Below, one piece after another: positions 51,966 through 63,630 of a stretch of DNA of 64,000 nucleotides; the stretch's first letter is position 1; every line of letters begins with the position of its first letter. The DNA comes from Taklimakanibacter sp049323275 (GTDB taxonomy: Bacteria > Pseudomonadota > Alphaproteobacteria > Rhizobiales > Aestuariivirgaceae): contig JBMOOM010000061.1 of assembly GCA_049323275.1 (NCBI GenBank), forward strand, positions 13,161 through 77,160, written 5' to 3'. The notes under the pieces are model-generated. The model ran no database searches. It was not told the DNA's origin and saw only the letters and a program-made list of their open reading frames with translations. The translations under genes and the position numbers were made by a program.

Positions 51966-52598
51966 TCAGGCGGCTTCGGCATCGATCTCGGGGATGGCGA
52001 TACCGCGCTGCACCGCCGGGCGTTTGGCGATGAGGGCGTGCCAGCCTTCGAGATAGGGCGTCGCCATCAGGTTGCGGCCGAGGATCGGCAAGGCATTGAT
52101 CCACGGCCAGGCCATGATGTCGGCGAGGCCGTAGCGGTCGCCGACGAGATAATCGCGTTTCGCCAATTCGCCATCGAGGACCTGGAGGAGGCGCGTGGTC
52201 TCGCGCTCGTAGCGCTCGATCGCATAGGGGAGCCTTGCGTCGGCGAAGACCTTGAAGTGCCAGAGCTGGCCGATCATCGGCCCGAGATGCGCGGCCTGGA
52301 ACAGGCTCCATTGCAAGGTAAGGCTCATCTCTTCGGGCGTTTCGGGCTGGAGCTTGCCGGCGCGCTCGGCCAGATAGAAGAGAATGGCGCCCGATTCGAA
52401 GATGGTGCGGCCGCGATCGGGATCGACGATCACCGGAATTTTGCCATTGGGGCTGAGCGCCTTGAAACTCTCGCGATGCTGATGGCCGGCGTCGAGGTCG
52501 ACGACATGGACCCGGTAGGGAAGGCCGGTCTCCTCGAGCATGATCGAGGCCTTGTGGCCGTTGGGCGTCTGATAGGTATAGAGGTCGATGGGCGTCAT
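51966..52598 (-). CDS. Glutathione S-transferase family protein
   Basis: A 210-residue GST with thioredoxin-fold domain at 1-80 (IDLYTYQTPNGHKASIMLEE, NGKIPVIVDPD, FESGAILFYLAERAG) and helical C-terminal domain (YLVGDRYGLADIMAWPW). The NGHK stretch resembles YfcG/Ure2-like GSTs, in which Thr/Asn replaces the catalytic Ser and which act as disulfide reductases. Leads the operon; a LysR gene lies 103 bp upstream on the same strand. Confidence 0.9.
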   Translation of the reverse strand: MTPIDLYTYQTPNGHKASIMLEETGLPYRVHVVDLDAGHQHRESFKALSPNGKIPVIVDPDRGRTIFESGAILFYLAERAGKLQPETPEEMSLTLQWSLFQAAHLGPMIGQLWHFKVFADARLPYAIERYERETTRLLQVLDGELAKRDYLVGDRYGLADIMAWPWINALPILGRNLMATPYLEGWHALIAKRPAVQRGIAIPEIDAEAA

Positions 52599-52701
52599 TT
52601 GCGGTTCTCCGGAAAAGCGGATGAACCTGAAATGGCCTGTGCCGTGGCGCAGTTCTATCTGGGATTATGCGAGATCGCCCTGCAAAAATGCACAGGATGT
52701 G

Positions 52702-53616
52702 TCATCGGCCGCGTATCGTCTCGCGGGCCTTGTCGCCTTCGAGCAGCGCGCGGCGTTCCCGGAAGGCTTCGGCGGCGAAATCGGTGAAGGCGCGGATGCG
52801 CGCCACGGTTTTGAGATCCTCATGGGTGAGAATCCACAAGGCGGTCTCCATCGCGGCGACCGGTCCCTCCACGCAGACGAGATCGGACAGGGAATCACCC
52901 AGATAGCAGGGCAGCGCCGCAAGTCCGATGCCGGCCCGCGCCGCTTGCGCGGCGGCGAGGAAGGAATCAGTGCGCAGCGCCACCTCGACCTCCGGCAATT
53001 CGCCGGCGAGCCATTTGGCGGCGGCCGTATTGGCGAGGCTGTCATCGGGCCGGATCCAGCGCTGCGCCGCGAGGCTTTTCCCCTTGCGCCGGGCGAGATA
53101 GCGGCGCCCGCCATAGATCGCGAAGGCGACCTTGGCGATGCGGCGGCCGACCAAATTCTCGGGCGGGTTCTTCGCCGGCCTGATCGCCACATCGGCGTCG
53201 CGCCGGGTGAGATTGAGAAAGGCGTTGGAAATGGCGATCTCGGTTTCGATGCCGGGATGGGCGTCGTGGAAATCCTTGAGGATCTCCGGCAGGATCGATC
53301 CCATCAGCGTGTCGGTGGTGGTGACGCGGACCGTGCCGGAAAGCCTCAGATCCTTACCCGCCAGCTTGCGCTCGAGATCGGTGACGGTGGCGTCGATGCG
53401 GCGCGCCGTGGCGATCAGCTCCTCGCCGCCGGCGGTGAGCTCATAGCCCGACGGCAGCCGCTCGAAAAGACGCAGTCCATGTTTCGTCTCGAACGCGCCA
53501 ATGCGGCGCAGCGCCGTCGTGTGATTGACGCCGAGGTTGCGCGCCGCCCCTGCGAGCGATCCCGCCGCGGCGACGGCGAGTATGTAACGCAGGTCGTCCC
53601 AGTCGAATTTGGCCAT
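52702..53616 (-). CDS. LysR-family transcriptional regulator
   Basis: A 304-residue LTTR; ATG at 53616 (MAKFDWDDLRYIL) preferred. Helix-turn-helix at 5-63 (AAAGSLAGAARNLGVNHTTALRRIGAFE, positions by ends). Head-to-head with the LysR gene at 53706 and upstream of the GST operon on the same strand, which it may regulate. Confidence 0.9.
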   Translation of the reverse strand: MAKFDWDDLRYILAVAAAGSLAGAARNLGVNHTTALRRIGAFETKHGLRLFERLPSGYELTAGGEELIATARRIDATVTDLERKLAGKDLRLSGTVRVTTTDTLMGSILPEILKDFHDAHPGIETEIAISNAFLNLTRRDADVAIRPAKNPPENLVGRRIAKVAFAIYGGRRYLARRKGKSLAAQRWIRPDDSLANTAAAKWLAGELPEVEVALRTDSFLAAAQAARAGIGLAALPCYLGDSLSDLVCVEGPVAAMETALWILTHEDLKTVARIRAFTDFAAEAFRERRALLEGDKARETIRGR

Positions 53617-53705
53617 GTCCCGTTGTAGTGCGGCACAGGGCACATTCATAGCGGGCAAGATTCATATGAGACCGATTGATGCCGATCGGGCATCTATATA
53701 AGCTT

Positions 53706-54614
53706 ATGGCGATGTCGATCGAAATCCGTCATTTGCGCGCCTTTGTCGCCGTCGCCGAGGATCTGAACTTCCGGCGCGCCGCCGAGAAGCTCAATCTGGC
53801 GCAGCCGGCGCTCAGCCGCACCATCCGCGACATGGAAGGCCTGATGGGCGTGACGCTGTTCGAGCGCTCGACCCGCAGCGTGAAGCTGACGCCCACCGGC
53901 ATTTCCTTCCTCGCCGAGGCGCGCGAAATGCTGGATCATCTCACCGCGGCGGTCCGCAATGCGCAGCGTTTCGAAAGCGGCGAGCTCGGCACGCTCAATG
54001 TCGGCTTCAACGACTTCGCCATCAATGACGCGCTGCCGCCGATCATCATGCGGTTCCGCACGCGTTATCCCGATATCAGCGTCAATCTGCGCTCGATGTC
54101 GTCGCCGGAAATGGCGGATGCCATCCGCAAGCGCCGCCTCGATATCGGCTTCCTCACCGGCGCGCATCTGGTCGGCGGCCTGTCGCATCAGGTGCTGCGC
54201 AAGGAAAGGCTGGTCTGCCTCCTGCCCAAGGGCCATCGCCTCGCCAGCCAGAAGTCGATCGCCATGGCGAGCCTCGCCAATGAGCCCTTCGTCACCGGCG
54301 CGTCGGCCGGCTGGCAGTCCTTCCTCGACGTGGTCAATGCCTATTGCATGGCGGCGGGCTTCCTGCCGCGCGTCGCCCAGGAGGCGTCGCATAGCGACAG
54401 CATCGTCAATCTGGTGGCGGCCGGCATGGGGGTCTCGATCTATATCGACGCCGCCTGGGTGAAGGAGCGCCGCGATGTCGTCATGCGGCCTCTGGCGGAG
54501 AAGCCGCCGATCGTCGTTTCGGTCGCCGCGTGGCATCCCGATCTCAAGTCGCGGATCCTGGAGAATTTCGTGAAAGTGACACGCGAGGTGGTGGCGGATC
54601 CGTCCGATTATTGA
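53706..54614 (+). CDS. LysR-family transcriptional regulator
   Basis: A 302-residue LTTR; ATG at 53706 or 53712. The helix-turn-helix (IEIRHLRAFVAVAEDLNFRRAAEKL then AQPALSRTIRDMEGLMG) resembles the CatR/BenM subgroup. It precedes the oligopeptide-type importer by 113 bp on the same strand and is the likely regulator of that operon. Confidence 0.9.
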   Translation: MAMSIEIRHLRAFVAVAEDLNFRRAAEKLNLAQPALSRTIRDMEGLMGVTLFERSTRSVKLTPTGISFLAEAREMLDHLTAAVRNAQRFESGELGTLNVGFNDFAINDALPPIIMRFRTRYPDISVNLRSMSSPEMADAIRKRRLDIGFLTGAHLVGGLSHQVLRKERLVCLLPKGHRLASQKSIAMASLANEPFVTGASAGWQSFLDVVNAYCMAAGFLPRVAQEASHSDSIVNLVAAGMGVSIYIDAAWVKERRDVVMRPLAEKPPIVVSVAAWHPDLKSRILENFVKVTREVVADPSDY

Positions 54615-54727
54615 TGCCTGATAGGTCTCAATATGACGCAAATAAGTATTAGAAACGAAATTAAGCCGTCCCTATGGTCGCGGGGCATCGGCCAGGAACA
54701 AGGCCGGGAACAGTTGGGGAGAGAAAA

Positions 54728-56320
54728 ATGCTGAAATCACATGTCCTCAAGGCTTTCGCCGCTGCGGCGCTGCTCGCCACGGCGCTCGCCGGGCCCGCTC
54801 ATGCCGCCGGCGACAAGGGCGCCTTCCGCATGATCGTCGGCGAGCCGCGCTATATGGATCCCAATCTCGCTGCCGACTTCGCCATCTATGTGAATGCCCA
54901 GCTCTTCCAGCCCCTGGCGCGCACCGACAAGGACGGCAATCTCGTGCTGCTGCAGGCCAAGAGCATCGAGCTCGCCCCCGACGGCCGCACCTGGAAGATC
55001 GCGCTCAATCCCGATTACAAATGGTCGAACGGACAGCCGATCACCGCCGCCGACTGGGTCTATTCGTGGAAGCGCATCCTCGATCCCAAGACGGGCAGCG
55101 AGACGGCGAGCTTCCTGAGCGATGTCGAGAACGCCATGGACTACAACAAGGGCACGCTCACCGACCCCGAGAAGGTCGGCATCAAGGCGACCGGCGAATT
55201 CACCTTCGAGGTGGTGACCGCGCTGCCGGCGCCGCAATTCCGCGCCAAGCTGGCGCTGCCCTATCTGACCCCGGTGCCCAAGGCGGTGGTCGAGGAGTTC
55301 GGCGAGAAATGGGTGGCGCCCGAGCACATGCTCTCCAACGGCCCCTACAAGCTCGTGAGCCGCGTCAGCGACCAGTCGATCGTGATGGAGGCCAATCCGC
55401 ATTATGGCGGCCCGAAGCCCGCCATTCCGCGCATCGAGATGACGATCGCGTCGGGCGATCAATGCACCGCGCAATTGCGCGCCTATGAGGCGGATGAGAT
55501 CGATTTCACCACCTGCGTGCCCTCGCAGGACATCGCCCGCATCCGCGGCGACGCCGATCTCGGCAAGCAGCTCGATCCTTTCGCGCTCGCCGCCACCGAA
55601 TGGGTGCAGTTCGACATGACGAAGGCGCCGTGGAGCGACAAGCGGGTACGCCATGCGCTGGCGCTCGCCATCGACCGGCAGGCCATCGTCACCGCGGTCA
55701 GCGACGGCACCAACCGCATCGCCACCACGATCGTTCCCGAATCGATCCCGGGCAGCAATACGGCCGATGCGCTCAAAGGCTCGATCGAGGACGCCAGGAA
55801 GCTGCTCGCCGAGGCGGGCTTTCCGGATGGCAAGGGCTTCCCGCAATTCACCATCTCGACCACCTCGACGCGCGAGCGCCCGCTCATCGCGCAATTGCTG
55901 CAGCAGATGTGGTCCGACAATCTCGGCATCCAGGCCAATATCAATGTGCTGGAGGCGAATGCCTTCCGCGCCTGGGTGCAGACGCGCAAGACCGAGAAAT
56001 ACGACATCATGATCAATGGCTGGTGGTCGGACTATGCCGATCCCGCCAACTGGTTCGGCGATCTCGTCACCGCCGATCCGCGCCAGAACCACTTCACCAA
56101 TGAAGCCTTCGCCGGGATCGTCAAGAAGGCGGATGCCGAGACCGATCCCGCCAAGCGCGCCGAGCTCTATCGGCAGGCCAACAAGATCCTCGAGGACGAG
56201 CAGCCGATGATCGCGCTGCAGAATCCGACCGATCTGTGGATGGTGAAGCCCGATGTGCAGGGGCTCGCCCATGAGGGCGTGCTCAACATGTATCATATCG
56301 GCGAGGCTGCTTTTAAATAG
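54728..56320 (+). CDS. Family 5 oligopeptide-binding protein (OppA type)
   Basis: A 530-residue exported protein with signal peptide (AFAAAALLATALAGPAHAAG); ATG at 54728 preceded by GGGGAGAG. OppA-type core: GEPRYMDPNLAADFAIY, YKWSNGQPITAADWVYSWKRILD and YHIGEAAFK at the end. Transports oligopeptides or peptide-like molecules to the permeases that follow. Confidence 0.92.
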   Translation: MLKSHVLKAFAAAALLATALAGPAHAAGDKGAFRMIVGEPRYMDPNLAADFAIYVNAQLFQPLARTDKDGNLVLLQAKSIELAPDGRTWKIALNPDYKWSNGQPITAADWVYSWKRILDPKTGSETASFLSDVENAMDYNKGTLTDPEKVGIKATGEFTFEVVTALPAPQFRAKLALPYLTPVPKAVVEEFGEKWVAPEHMLSNGPYKLVSRVSDQSIVMEANPHYGGPKPAIPRIEMTIASGDQCTAQLRAYEADEIDFTTCVPSQDIARIRGDADLGKQLDPFALAATEWVQFDMTKAPWSDKRVRHALALAIDRQAIVTAVSDGTNRIATTIVPESIPGSNTADALKGSIEDARKLLAEAGFPDGKGFPQFTISTTSTRERPLIAQLLQQMWSDNLGIQANINVLEANAFRAWVQTRKTEKYDIMINGWWSDYADPANWFGDLVTADPRQNHFTNEAFAGIVKKADAETDPAKRAELYRQANKILEDEQPMIALQNPTDLWMVKPDVQGLAHEGVLNMYHIGEAAFK

Positions 56321-56358
56321 AGCGGACTTGGGATTACTTCCGCGGGCAGGGTGCGATT

Positions 56359-57297
56359 ATGCTTTCCTTTCTGATCAAACGCATTCTGTCCGCGATCCCG
56401 ACTTTGCTGATCGCCTATACGCTGGTGTTCTTCATAGCCCATGCGACGCCGGGCTCGCCGTGGGATTCGGGCGGCAACCGGCCGATGGAGCCGTCGATCA
56501 AGGCGGTTCTCGACGCCAAATACAATCTCGATAAGCCGCTTTATGTGCAATATACCAGCTATCTGTGGAACGCTCTGCAGGGTGACTTCGGCCCGTCCTA
56601 TCGCGACCGCACCCAAACGGTGAACGATATCGTCGCGCGCTTCCTCCCCGTCTCGCTCACCCTCGGCGCCGCCGCCATGCTGCTTGCCGTCCTGCTCGGA
56701 CTGCCGCTCGGCGCGCTGGCGGCCCTGACGCGGCATCCGGCCGTCGATGGCCTCATCCGCATGCTCAGCACGCTCGGCATCTCGATGCCGACCTATGTCG
56801 TGACCTCGATCCTGATCGTGTCCCTGGGCGTGGGGCTGGGCCTCGTGCCGACCTTCGGCTGGAAGGGCCTGTTCACCGCCTCGTCGATCGTGCCGGTGTT
56901 CTCGCTGGCGCTGGCGCCGCTCGCCGCCGTCATCCGCTGCTTCCGCACCAGCATGCTGGAAGTGATGAATCTCGATTTCGTGCGCACCGCCCGGGCCAAG
57001 GGCCTCAAGCCGCTGCCGATCATCATCCATCATATGGGCCGCAACGCCCTCATCCCGGCGGTCACCGTCGCCGGCTCCTATGCCGCCTATGTGCTGGTCG
57101 GGTCGTTCTTCGTCGAATCGATCGCCGGCGTGCCGGGCTTCGGACGTTATTTCGTGCTCGCCATCGCGGCGCGCGACTATCCCGTCATCATCGGCAGCAC
57201 GCTCATCTATGCGGCGCTGGTGGTGGTGATCAACCTGGTGGTCGATCTCTCCTATTTCCTGCTCGATCCGCGCGCCCGCCTGGAGCAGGGCCGATGA
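56359..57297 (+). CDS. Oligopeptide-type ABC permease (OppB family)
   Basis: A 312-residue OppB permease: FLIKRILSAIPTLLIAYTLVFF at the N-terminus, YNLDKPLYVQYTSYLWNALQGDFGPSY loop, and coupling loop FVRTARAKGLKPLPIIIHHMGRNALIP. Overlaps OppC by 4 bp. Confidence 0.93.
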   Translation: MLSFLIKRILSAIPTLLIAYTLVFFIAHATPGSPWDSGGNRPMEPSIKAVLDAKYNLDKPLYVQYTSYLWNALQGDFGPSYRDRTQTVNDIVARFLPVSLTLGAAAMLLAVLLGLPLGALAALTRHPAVDGLIRMLSTLGISMPTYVVTSILIVSLGVGLGLVPTFGWKGLFTASSIVPVFSLALAPLAAVIRCFRTSMLEVMNLDFVRTARAKGLKPLPIIIHHMGRNALIPAVTVAGSYAAYVLVGSFFVESIAGVPGFGRYFVLAIAARDYPVIIGSTLIYAALVVVINLVVDLSYFLLDPRARLEQGR

Positions 57298-58240
57298 GCG
57301 TCCTCGATCTCGCCCCGCCGCGCGAAGCCGGCCTGCCGGTCCGCCTGTGGCGCTTCGTCCGGCGCAATCCGGCGCTGAGCCTCGCCCTCGCTTTCCTGCT
57401 GCTGGTGCTGATGCTGGCGGTGTTCTCGTCCTTCCTGCCGCATGACGCCTATCGCCAGAACGTGCTGGTGCGCAATTCCGGGCCGTCGCTCAAATACTGG
57501 CTCGGCACCGACGCGCTGGGGCGCGATATGGTGGCGCGGCTGGCGGTCGGCGCCCGCGTGTCGCTCACCGTCGCCGTCGCCTCGACCCTCATCGCGGTGG
57601 CGATCGGCGTGCTCGTCGGCACCATCGCCGCCTATGCCGGCGGCTTCATCGACAATGCCATCATGCGCTTCGTCGACAGCATGTATGCATTTCCCGATAC
57701 GTTGTTCGCCATTCTGTTCGCGGCGCTGATCAAAGGCCAGCTCGCCGGCGAGGCTGACGGCTGGATGGCGCCTCTGGCGGAAGCCTACCGGCTTTCGGGC
57801 GGGCTGCTCGGCGTGCTCCTCACGCTCGGCCTCACCGGCTGGGTCACGACCTCGCGGCTGGTGCGCGCCCAGGTGATGTCGCTCAAGCACGCCGAATATG
57901 TGCTGGCCTGCCGGCTCGCCGGCGCCTCCGACGCCTTCATCATCCGCAAGCATCTCCTGCCCAATACGCTGCCCGTCATTCTGATCGCCGTCACCTTCGT
58001 CGTTCCCAATGCCATCCTGCTCGAAGCGGGCCTGAGCTTCATCGGCGTCGGCATCGATCCGCCGACACCGAGCTGGGGCACGATGATCGCGTCGGGCGCG
58101 CAGTCGATCCAGTCCTATCCGCATCTCCTGGTCTTCCCGGCGCTCGCCATCGGCCTCACGCTCCTCGCCCTCAATGTGGTGGGCGATGCCTTGCGCGACC
58201 TGCTCGATCCGGCGGTCAGCGCGTCGCGGGGAGAAGCCGC

Positions 58241-58244
<4 letters not shown>
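57294..58244 (+). CDS. Oligopeptide-type ABC permease (OppC family)
   Basis: A 316-residue OppC permease with cytoplasmic N-terminus (RLWRFVRRNPALSLALAFLLL), LGTDALGRDMVARLAVGARVS and coupling loop YVLACRLAGASDAFIIRKHLLPN. Overlaps the ATPase gene by 4 bp. Confidence 0.93.
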
Positions 58245-60236
<1,992 letters not shown>

Positions 60237-60240
<4 letters not shown>

Positions 60241-61211
60241 GAGCCGACATCTCCCCTGAGAAGACGATCTATCTGGATGCGACGGCGCCCATGCTGCAGC
60301 CGCGCGAGCTCGGCAAGATCCTGCCGGGCATCGTCGCCGGCGGCATCGATGCCGTCTTCACCTCGGCGGGCGCCATCGAGGACTTCCGCACTACCATGGA
60401 GATCATCGCCAATTGGCTCGAGATCGAGCGGGCGGGCAAGCAGAAGATCAGGATCGCCCGCTCGGTCGCCGATATCAGGGCGGCGAAGGCGGCGGGCGAG
60501 ACGGCCATCGTCTTTCATTTCCAGGGCGCCGACCCGATCGAGGACGAGCTCGACTTCCTCAATGTGTTCCACGATGTGGGCCTGCGCGTCATGCAGCTCA
60601 CCTATAATTCCCGCAACCGTTTGGGTGACGGTTGTTTCGAGCCGAGCGATGCGGGACTGAGCAAGTTCGGCCGCAAGGTGATCCGCCGCATGGAAGATCT
60701 CGCCATGGCGGTCGATCTCTCGCATGCGGGTGCGCGCACCGCGCTCGAGGCGACGGAAGCGGCGACGCGGCCCGTGGTCATCACCCATGCCAATGCGCGC
60801 GCTCTGCTCGACACGCCGCGTAACGTCTCCGACGATCTCATCCGCGCCGTCGCCGCGTCGGGCGGCGCCATCGGCGTCTGCGCGGCACCTTTCTTCCTCA
60901 CGCGCGACAGAGAGGCGACGCTCGACATGCTGATCGACCATGTCGTCTATATGGCCGACCTCGTCGGCATCGAGCATGTCGGCCTCGGCTTCGACTTCGC
61001 CGAGGAGGACGAGGATGATTATGTCTATTTCGGCTATGACGAGCGTTATATCCCGATGCCGCCCTGGCAGTTCCCCGTCGGCATCGCCAGCCATGCCGAA
61101 GCCGGCAATGTCCGCGCCGCGCTCAAGGCGCGCGGCTTCACGGATGACGAGGTGAGGGGCGTTCTCGGCGAGAATTTCCTCACCGTCTTCGAGCGCATCT
61201 GGGGTGCGTGA
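60237..61211 (+). CDS. Membrane-dipeptidase (M19) family protein with altered metal site
   Basis: A 324-residue renal-dipeptidase-type barrel. The conserved parts MAVDLSHAG and VVITHANARAL supply two metal histidines, and DPIEDELDF supplies the bridging Glu. The N-terminal ligand pair normally in DGHNDLP is absent: the place reads YLDATAPML, with no His-X-Asp. It may be a variant with one metal site or a different reaction. It follows the importer and probably acts on imported peptide-like compounds. Confidence 0.82.
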
Positions 61212-61212
61212 G

Positions 61213-63042
61213 ATGGACAGGTTCCGTGAGGTGCTTGCCGGTGAGATCGCGACGCCGGCGCTTTTCCCGGCTGAGGCGATCCGCCAGGAGACGCAGTTCG
61301 TCACCATGCGTGACGGTGTCAGGCTCGCCGCCCATCTGCATCTGCCCCCCGGGACACCGGCGCCGGTCATCGCGGTGCGCAGCCCTTATGGCCGGGGGCG
61401 TTACGCCGAGATCTCAATGGCGCTGGCGCGGCGCGGCTATGTCGTGATCTGTCAGGATGTGCGCGGCACCGGCGACAGCGAGCCGGACAGCTGGGATTTC
61501 TATATTCACGAGGGCGAGGACAGCACCGATTTCGTCGACTGGGTGGCGCGGCAAACCTGGTGCGACGGTTTCATCGGCGCCATGGGCGGCTCCTATGACG
61601 GCGGCACGCAATTCTGCATGGCGATGAACCCGAAAATGACCGCCGTCATGCCGGAGGTCGCAGGCTTCGGCATCGCGCCCAGCCATGGCGTGCGCTTCCA
61701 TATGTTCCTCAATGCCTATTCGCGCACCGTCGGCAAGGGCAAGGACAAGGTGAATGTCGATCGCGCTCTGCTCGAGGCGCAGATGAAAGACGAGACCTGG
61801 GCGACCGGCTATTTCAATGATCCTCTGCATTCGCCGCTGCCGGAGACGATCAGGGAGCGCTTTGCCCAGCTCGAGATGCTGTCGGAATCCGAAAGGTGGG
61901 ACTGGCTGTGGAAGCACTATAACAGCCTCGATCCGGCCGGGCGGGCGCAGTTCCTAAAGGACGCGCTCGGCGAGGAGACCATCACCTTCGTCACCACCAC
62001 CAAGCTCAATCCGCTGTTCGGTCCCACGGTCGATCCGGATGCGCTGATGCTGGCGCGCGCCGGCGGGGCTCAGCTCTGTGCCGCCATGCAGGCGCCGGCC
62101 CTCATGGTGACGGGCTGGTATGACTGGTGTCTCGGCGATACGCTCGAGAGCTACACGCAGCTGACGCGCCTGGGCAGCGTCCGGGCGCGCGAAAGCCGGC
62201 TGCTCATCACGCCCGGAGCCCATAATGTCCCGGGCTATCATGAAGGCGAGGCGGAGCATGCCGCCCTGCGGCGCACCTATCGTGCGGCCGAGAATCTCGA
62301 GCTGCTGCTCCATTGGTATGGATCGATCCGGGAGGGGCGGACGCGGGAAATTCCGCCCGTCACCTATTATCTGATGGGCGCCAATGAATGGCGGGCGGCC
62401 GCGGCCTGGCCGCCGCCCGAAGCACGCGAGCGGCGGCTCTATCTCACGGAGGGGGCGGCGCTTGCCGACGCTCCGCCGTCGGCCGCATCCCCCGCCGACA
62501 CCTATACCTATGATCCCGACGACCCGACGCCGACGCTCGGCGGCAGCATCCTGTCGGCGGTCTACCGCGCCGGCAGCGTCGACGTCTCGTCTCTCCAGAA
62601 GCGCGGCGATGTCGTGACCTATACGAGCGACGTCCTGGACCGTGATCTCGACGTGGTGGGACCGTTGCGGCTGGTCCTCTATGCCAGCTCCTCGGCTGTC
62701 GAAACGGATATCTACGGCCGGCTCAGCGACGTGTTTCCGGACGGCCGCGCCATCCAATTGCAGAATGGCGTGCTGCGCACCCGCTATCGTCTGCTGGCGA
62801 AGGACGAGACGGCGCTGCTCGAGGCGGGGCAGGTCTACCGCTTCGAGATCGACATGTGGGCCACGGCCAATCGTTTCGCCGCCGGGCATCGCCTCAGGCT
62901 CGACATCTCCTCGGCCGACTTCCCCAAATTCGAGCGCAACCGCAATCGCGGCGGCAGCCCGGGTCCGTCGGTGAAGGCGACGCAGACGATCTTCCATGAT
63001 GCCGAGCATCCATCACATCTGATCGTTCCGGTGGTGGGATAA
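61213..63042 (+). CDS. CocE/NonD-type alpha/beta hydrolase (X-Pro dipeptidyl-peptidase family S15)
   Basis: A 609-residue hydrolase. The nucleophile Ser is in GAMGGSYDGG near residue 130, the acid Asp in VTGWYDWCLGD and the His in PGAHNVPG. The C-terminal jelly-roll domain of S15/CocE proteins follows from about 400 (RDLDVVGPLRLVLYASSSAVETDI, described by its ends). Relatives hydrolyse X-Pro peptides, cocaine esters or cephalosporin esters. Last gene of the importer operon. Confidence 0.88.
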   Translation: MDRFREVLAGEIATPALFPAEAIRQETQFVTMRDGVRLAAHLHLPPGTPAPVIAVRSPYGRGRYAEISMALARRGYVVICQDVRGTGDSEPDSWDFYIHEGEDSTDFVDWVARQTWCDGFIGAMGGSYDGGTQFCMAMNPKMTAVMPEVAGFGIAPSHGVRFHMFLNAYSRTVGKGKDKVNVDRALLEAQMKDETWATGYFNDPLHSPLPETIRERFAQLEMLSESERWDWLWKHYNSLDPAGRAQFLKDALGEETITFVTTTKLNPLFGPTVDPDALMLARAGGAQLCAAMQAPALMVTGWYDWCLGDTLESYTQLTRLGSVRARESRLLITPGAHNVPGYHEGEAEHAALRRTYRAAENLELLLHWYGSIREGRTREIPPVTYYLMGANEWRAAAAWPPPEARERRLYLTEGAALADAPPSAASPADTYTYDPDDPTPTLGGSILSAVYRAGSVDVSSLQKRGDVVTYTSDVLDRDLDVVGPLRLVLYASSSAVETDIYGRLSDVFPDGRAIQLQNGVLRTRYRLLAKDETALLEAGQVYRFEIDMWATANRFAAGHRLRLDISSADFPKFERNRNRGGSPGPSVKATQTIFHDAEHPSHLIVPVVG

Positions 63043-63052
63043 AATCTTTTGC

Positions 63053-63084
63053 CCTCCCCTTCTCCCGCTCGCGAGAGAACGGGA
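63053..63084. repeat. Degenerate palindromic repeat / possible terminator
   Basis: CCCTTCTCCCG and GAGAGAACGGGA around a CTCGCGAG centre form a weak stem. It resembles part of the element at 924-1061. It lies after the CocE gene and may end that transcript. Confidence 0.4.
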
Positions 63085-63110
63085 TGTCGTTGGGGGCTTG
63101 CCTCGCGGTA

Positions 63111-63137
63111 TAATCTAGATATAAAATATCCAGATTA
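63111..63137. promoter_or_regulatory. Near-perfect dyad operator of the Rrf2 regulator
   Basis: Arms TAATCTAGATAT and ATATCCAGATTA are separated by AAA; 11 of 12 positions pair. It ends 16 bp before the Rrf2 start, in AT-rich DNA, so it very likely overlaps the promoter and serves autoregulation. Confidence 0.75.
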
Positions 63138-63153
63138 TGCATGAGTTCCCACC

Positions 63154-63627
63154 ATGAGAATGAGCGAAGGCGTAGAATGGGCGCTGCATTGCTGCCTGAC
63201 GCTGGTCTGGCTCGGCGATGAAGAGGCGGTGCCGACGGCGCGGCTCGCCAGGGGATTCGACCTGCCGCCGGCCTATCTCAACAAGTTCCTGCAGTCCTTG
63301 GTCAAGGCCGGCATTCTCACCTCGAGCGCCGGAGCGAAAGGCGGATTCCGCCTCGCCCGGGGTCCTGAGAAGATCACGCTGCTCGATGTAGTGACCGCCA
63401 TCGAAGGACCGGACGAGGCCTTCCAATGCACCGAGATCCGCCGCCGTGGTGCCGGCTGCAAGGCGGACGCATCCGAATTTGCGCGGCCCTGCGGCATCGC
63501 CGTCGCCATGCGCCGCGCCGAAGCCGCCTGGCGGCGCGAGCTCGACGCGCAAACCATCGCCGATCTCAATCGCACCGTGCCGCGCCGCAATGTCGAGCGG
63601 GTGCGCCAATGGCACGAAACGCATTAG
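63154..63627 (+). CDS. Rrf2-family transcriptional regulator
   Basis: A 157-residue regulator with the Rrf2 winged helix (VPTARLARGFDLPPAYLNKFLQSL, positions about 26-50, and SSAGAKGGFRLAR). Three cysteines, Cys92, Cys102 and Cys113 in QCTEIRRRGAGC and RPC, lie where IscR and NsrR hold their iron-sulfur cluster, but the spacing (X9, X10) is wider. It may sense redox state or nitric oxide. The dyad upstream and the MFS gene 3 bp downstream suggest it controls both. Confidence 0.9.
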   Translation: MRMSEGVEWALHCCLTLVWLGDEEAVPTARLARGFDLPPAYLNKFLQSLVKAGILTSSAGAKGGFRLARGPEKITLLDVVTAIEGPDEAFQCTEIRRRGAGCKADASEFARPCGIAVAMRRAEAAWRRELDAQTIADLNRTVPRRNVERVRQWHETH

Positions 63628-63630
63628 CCG

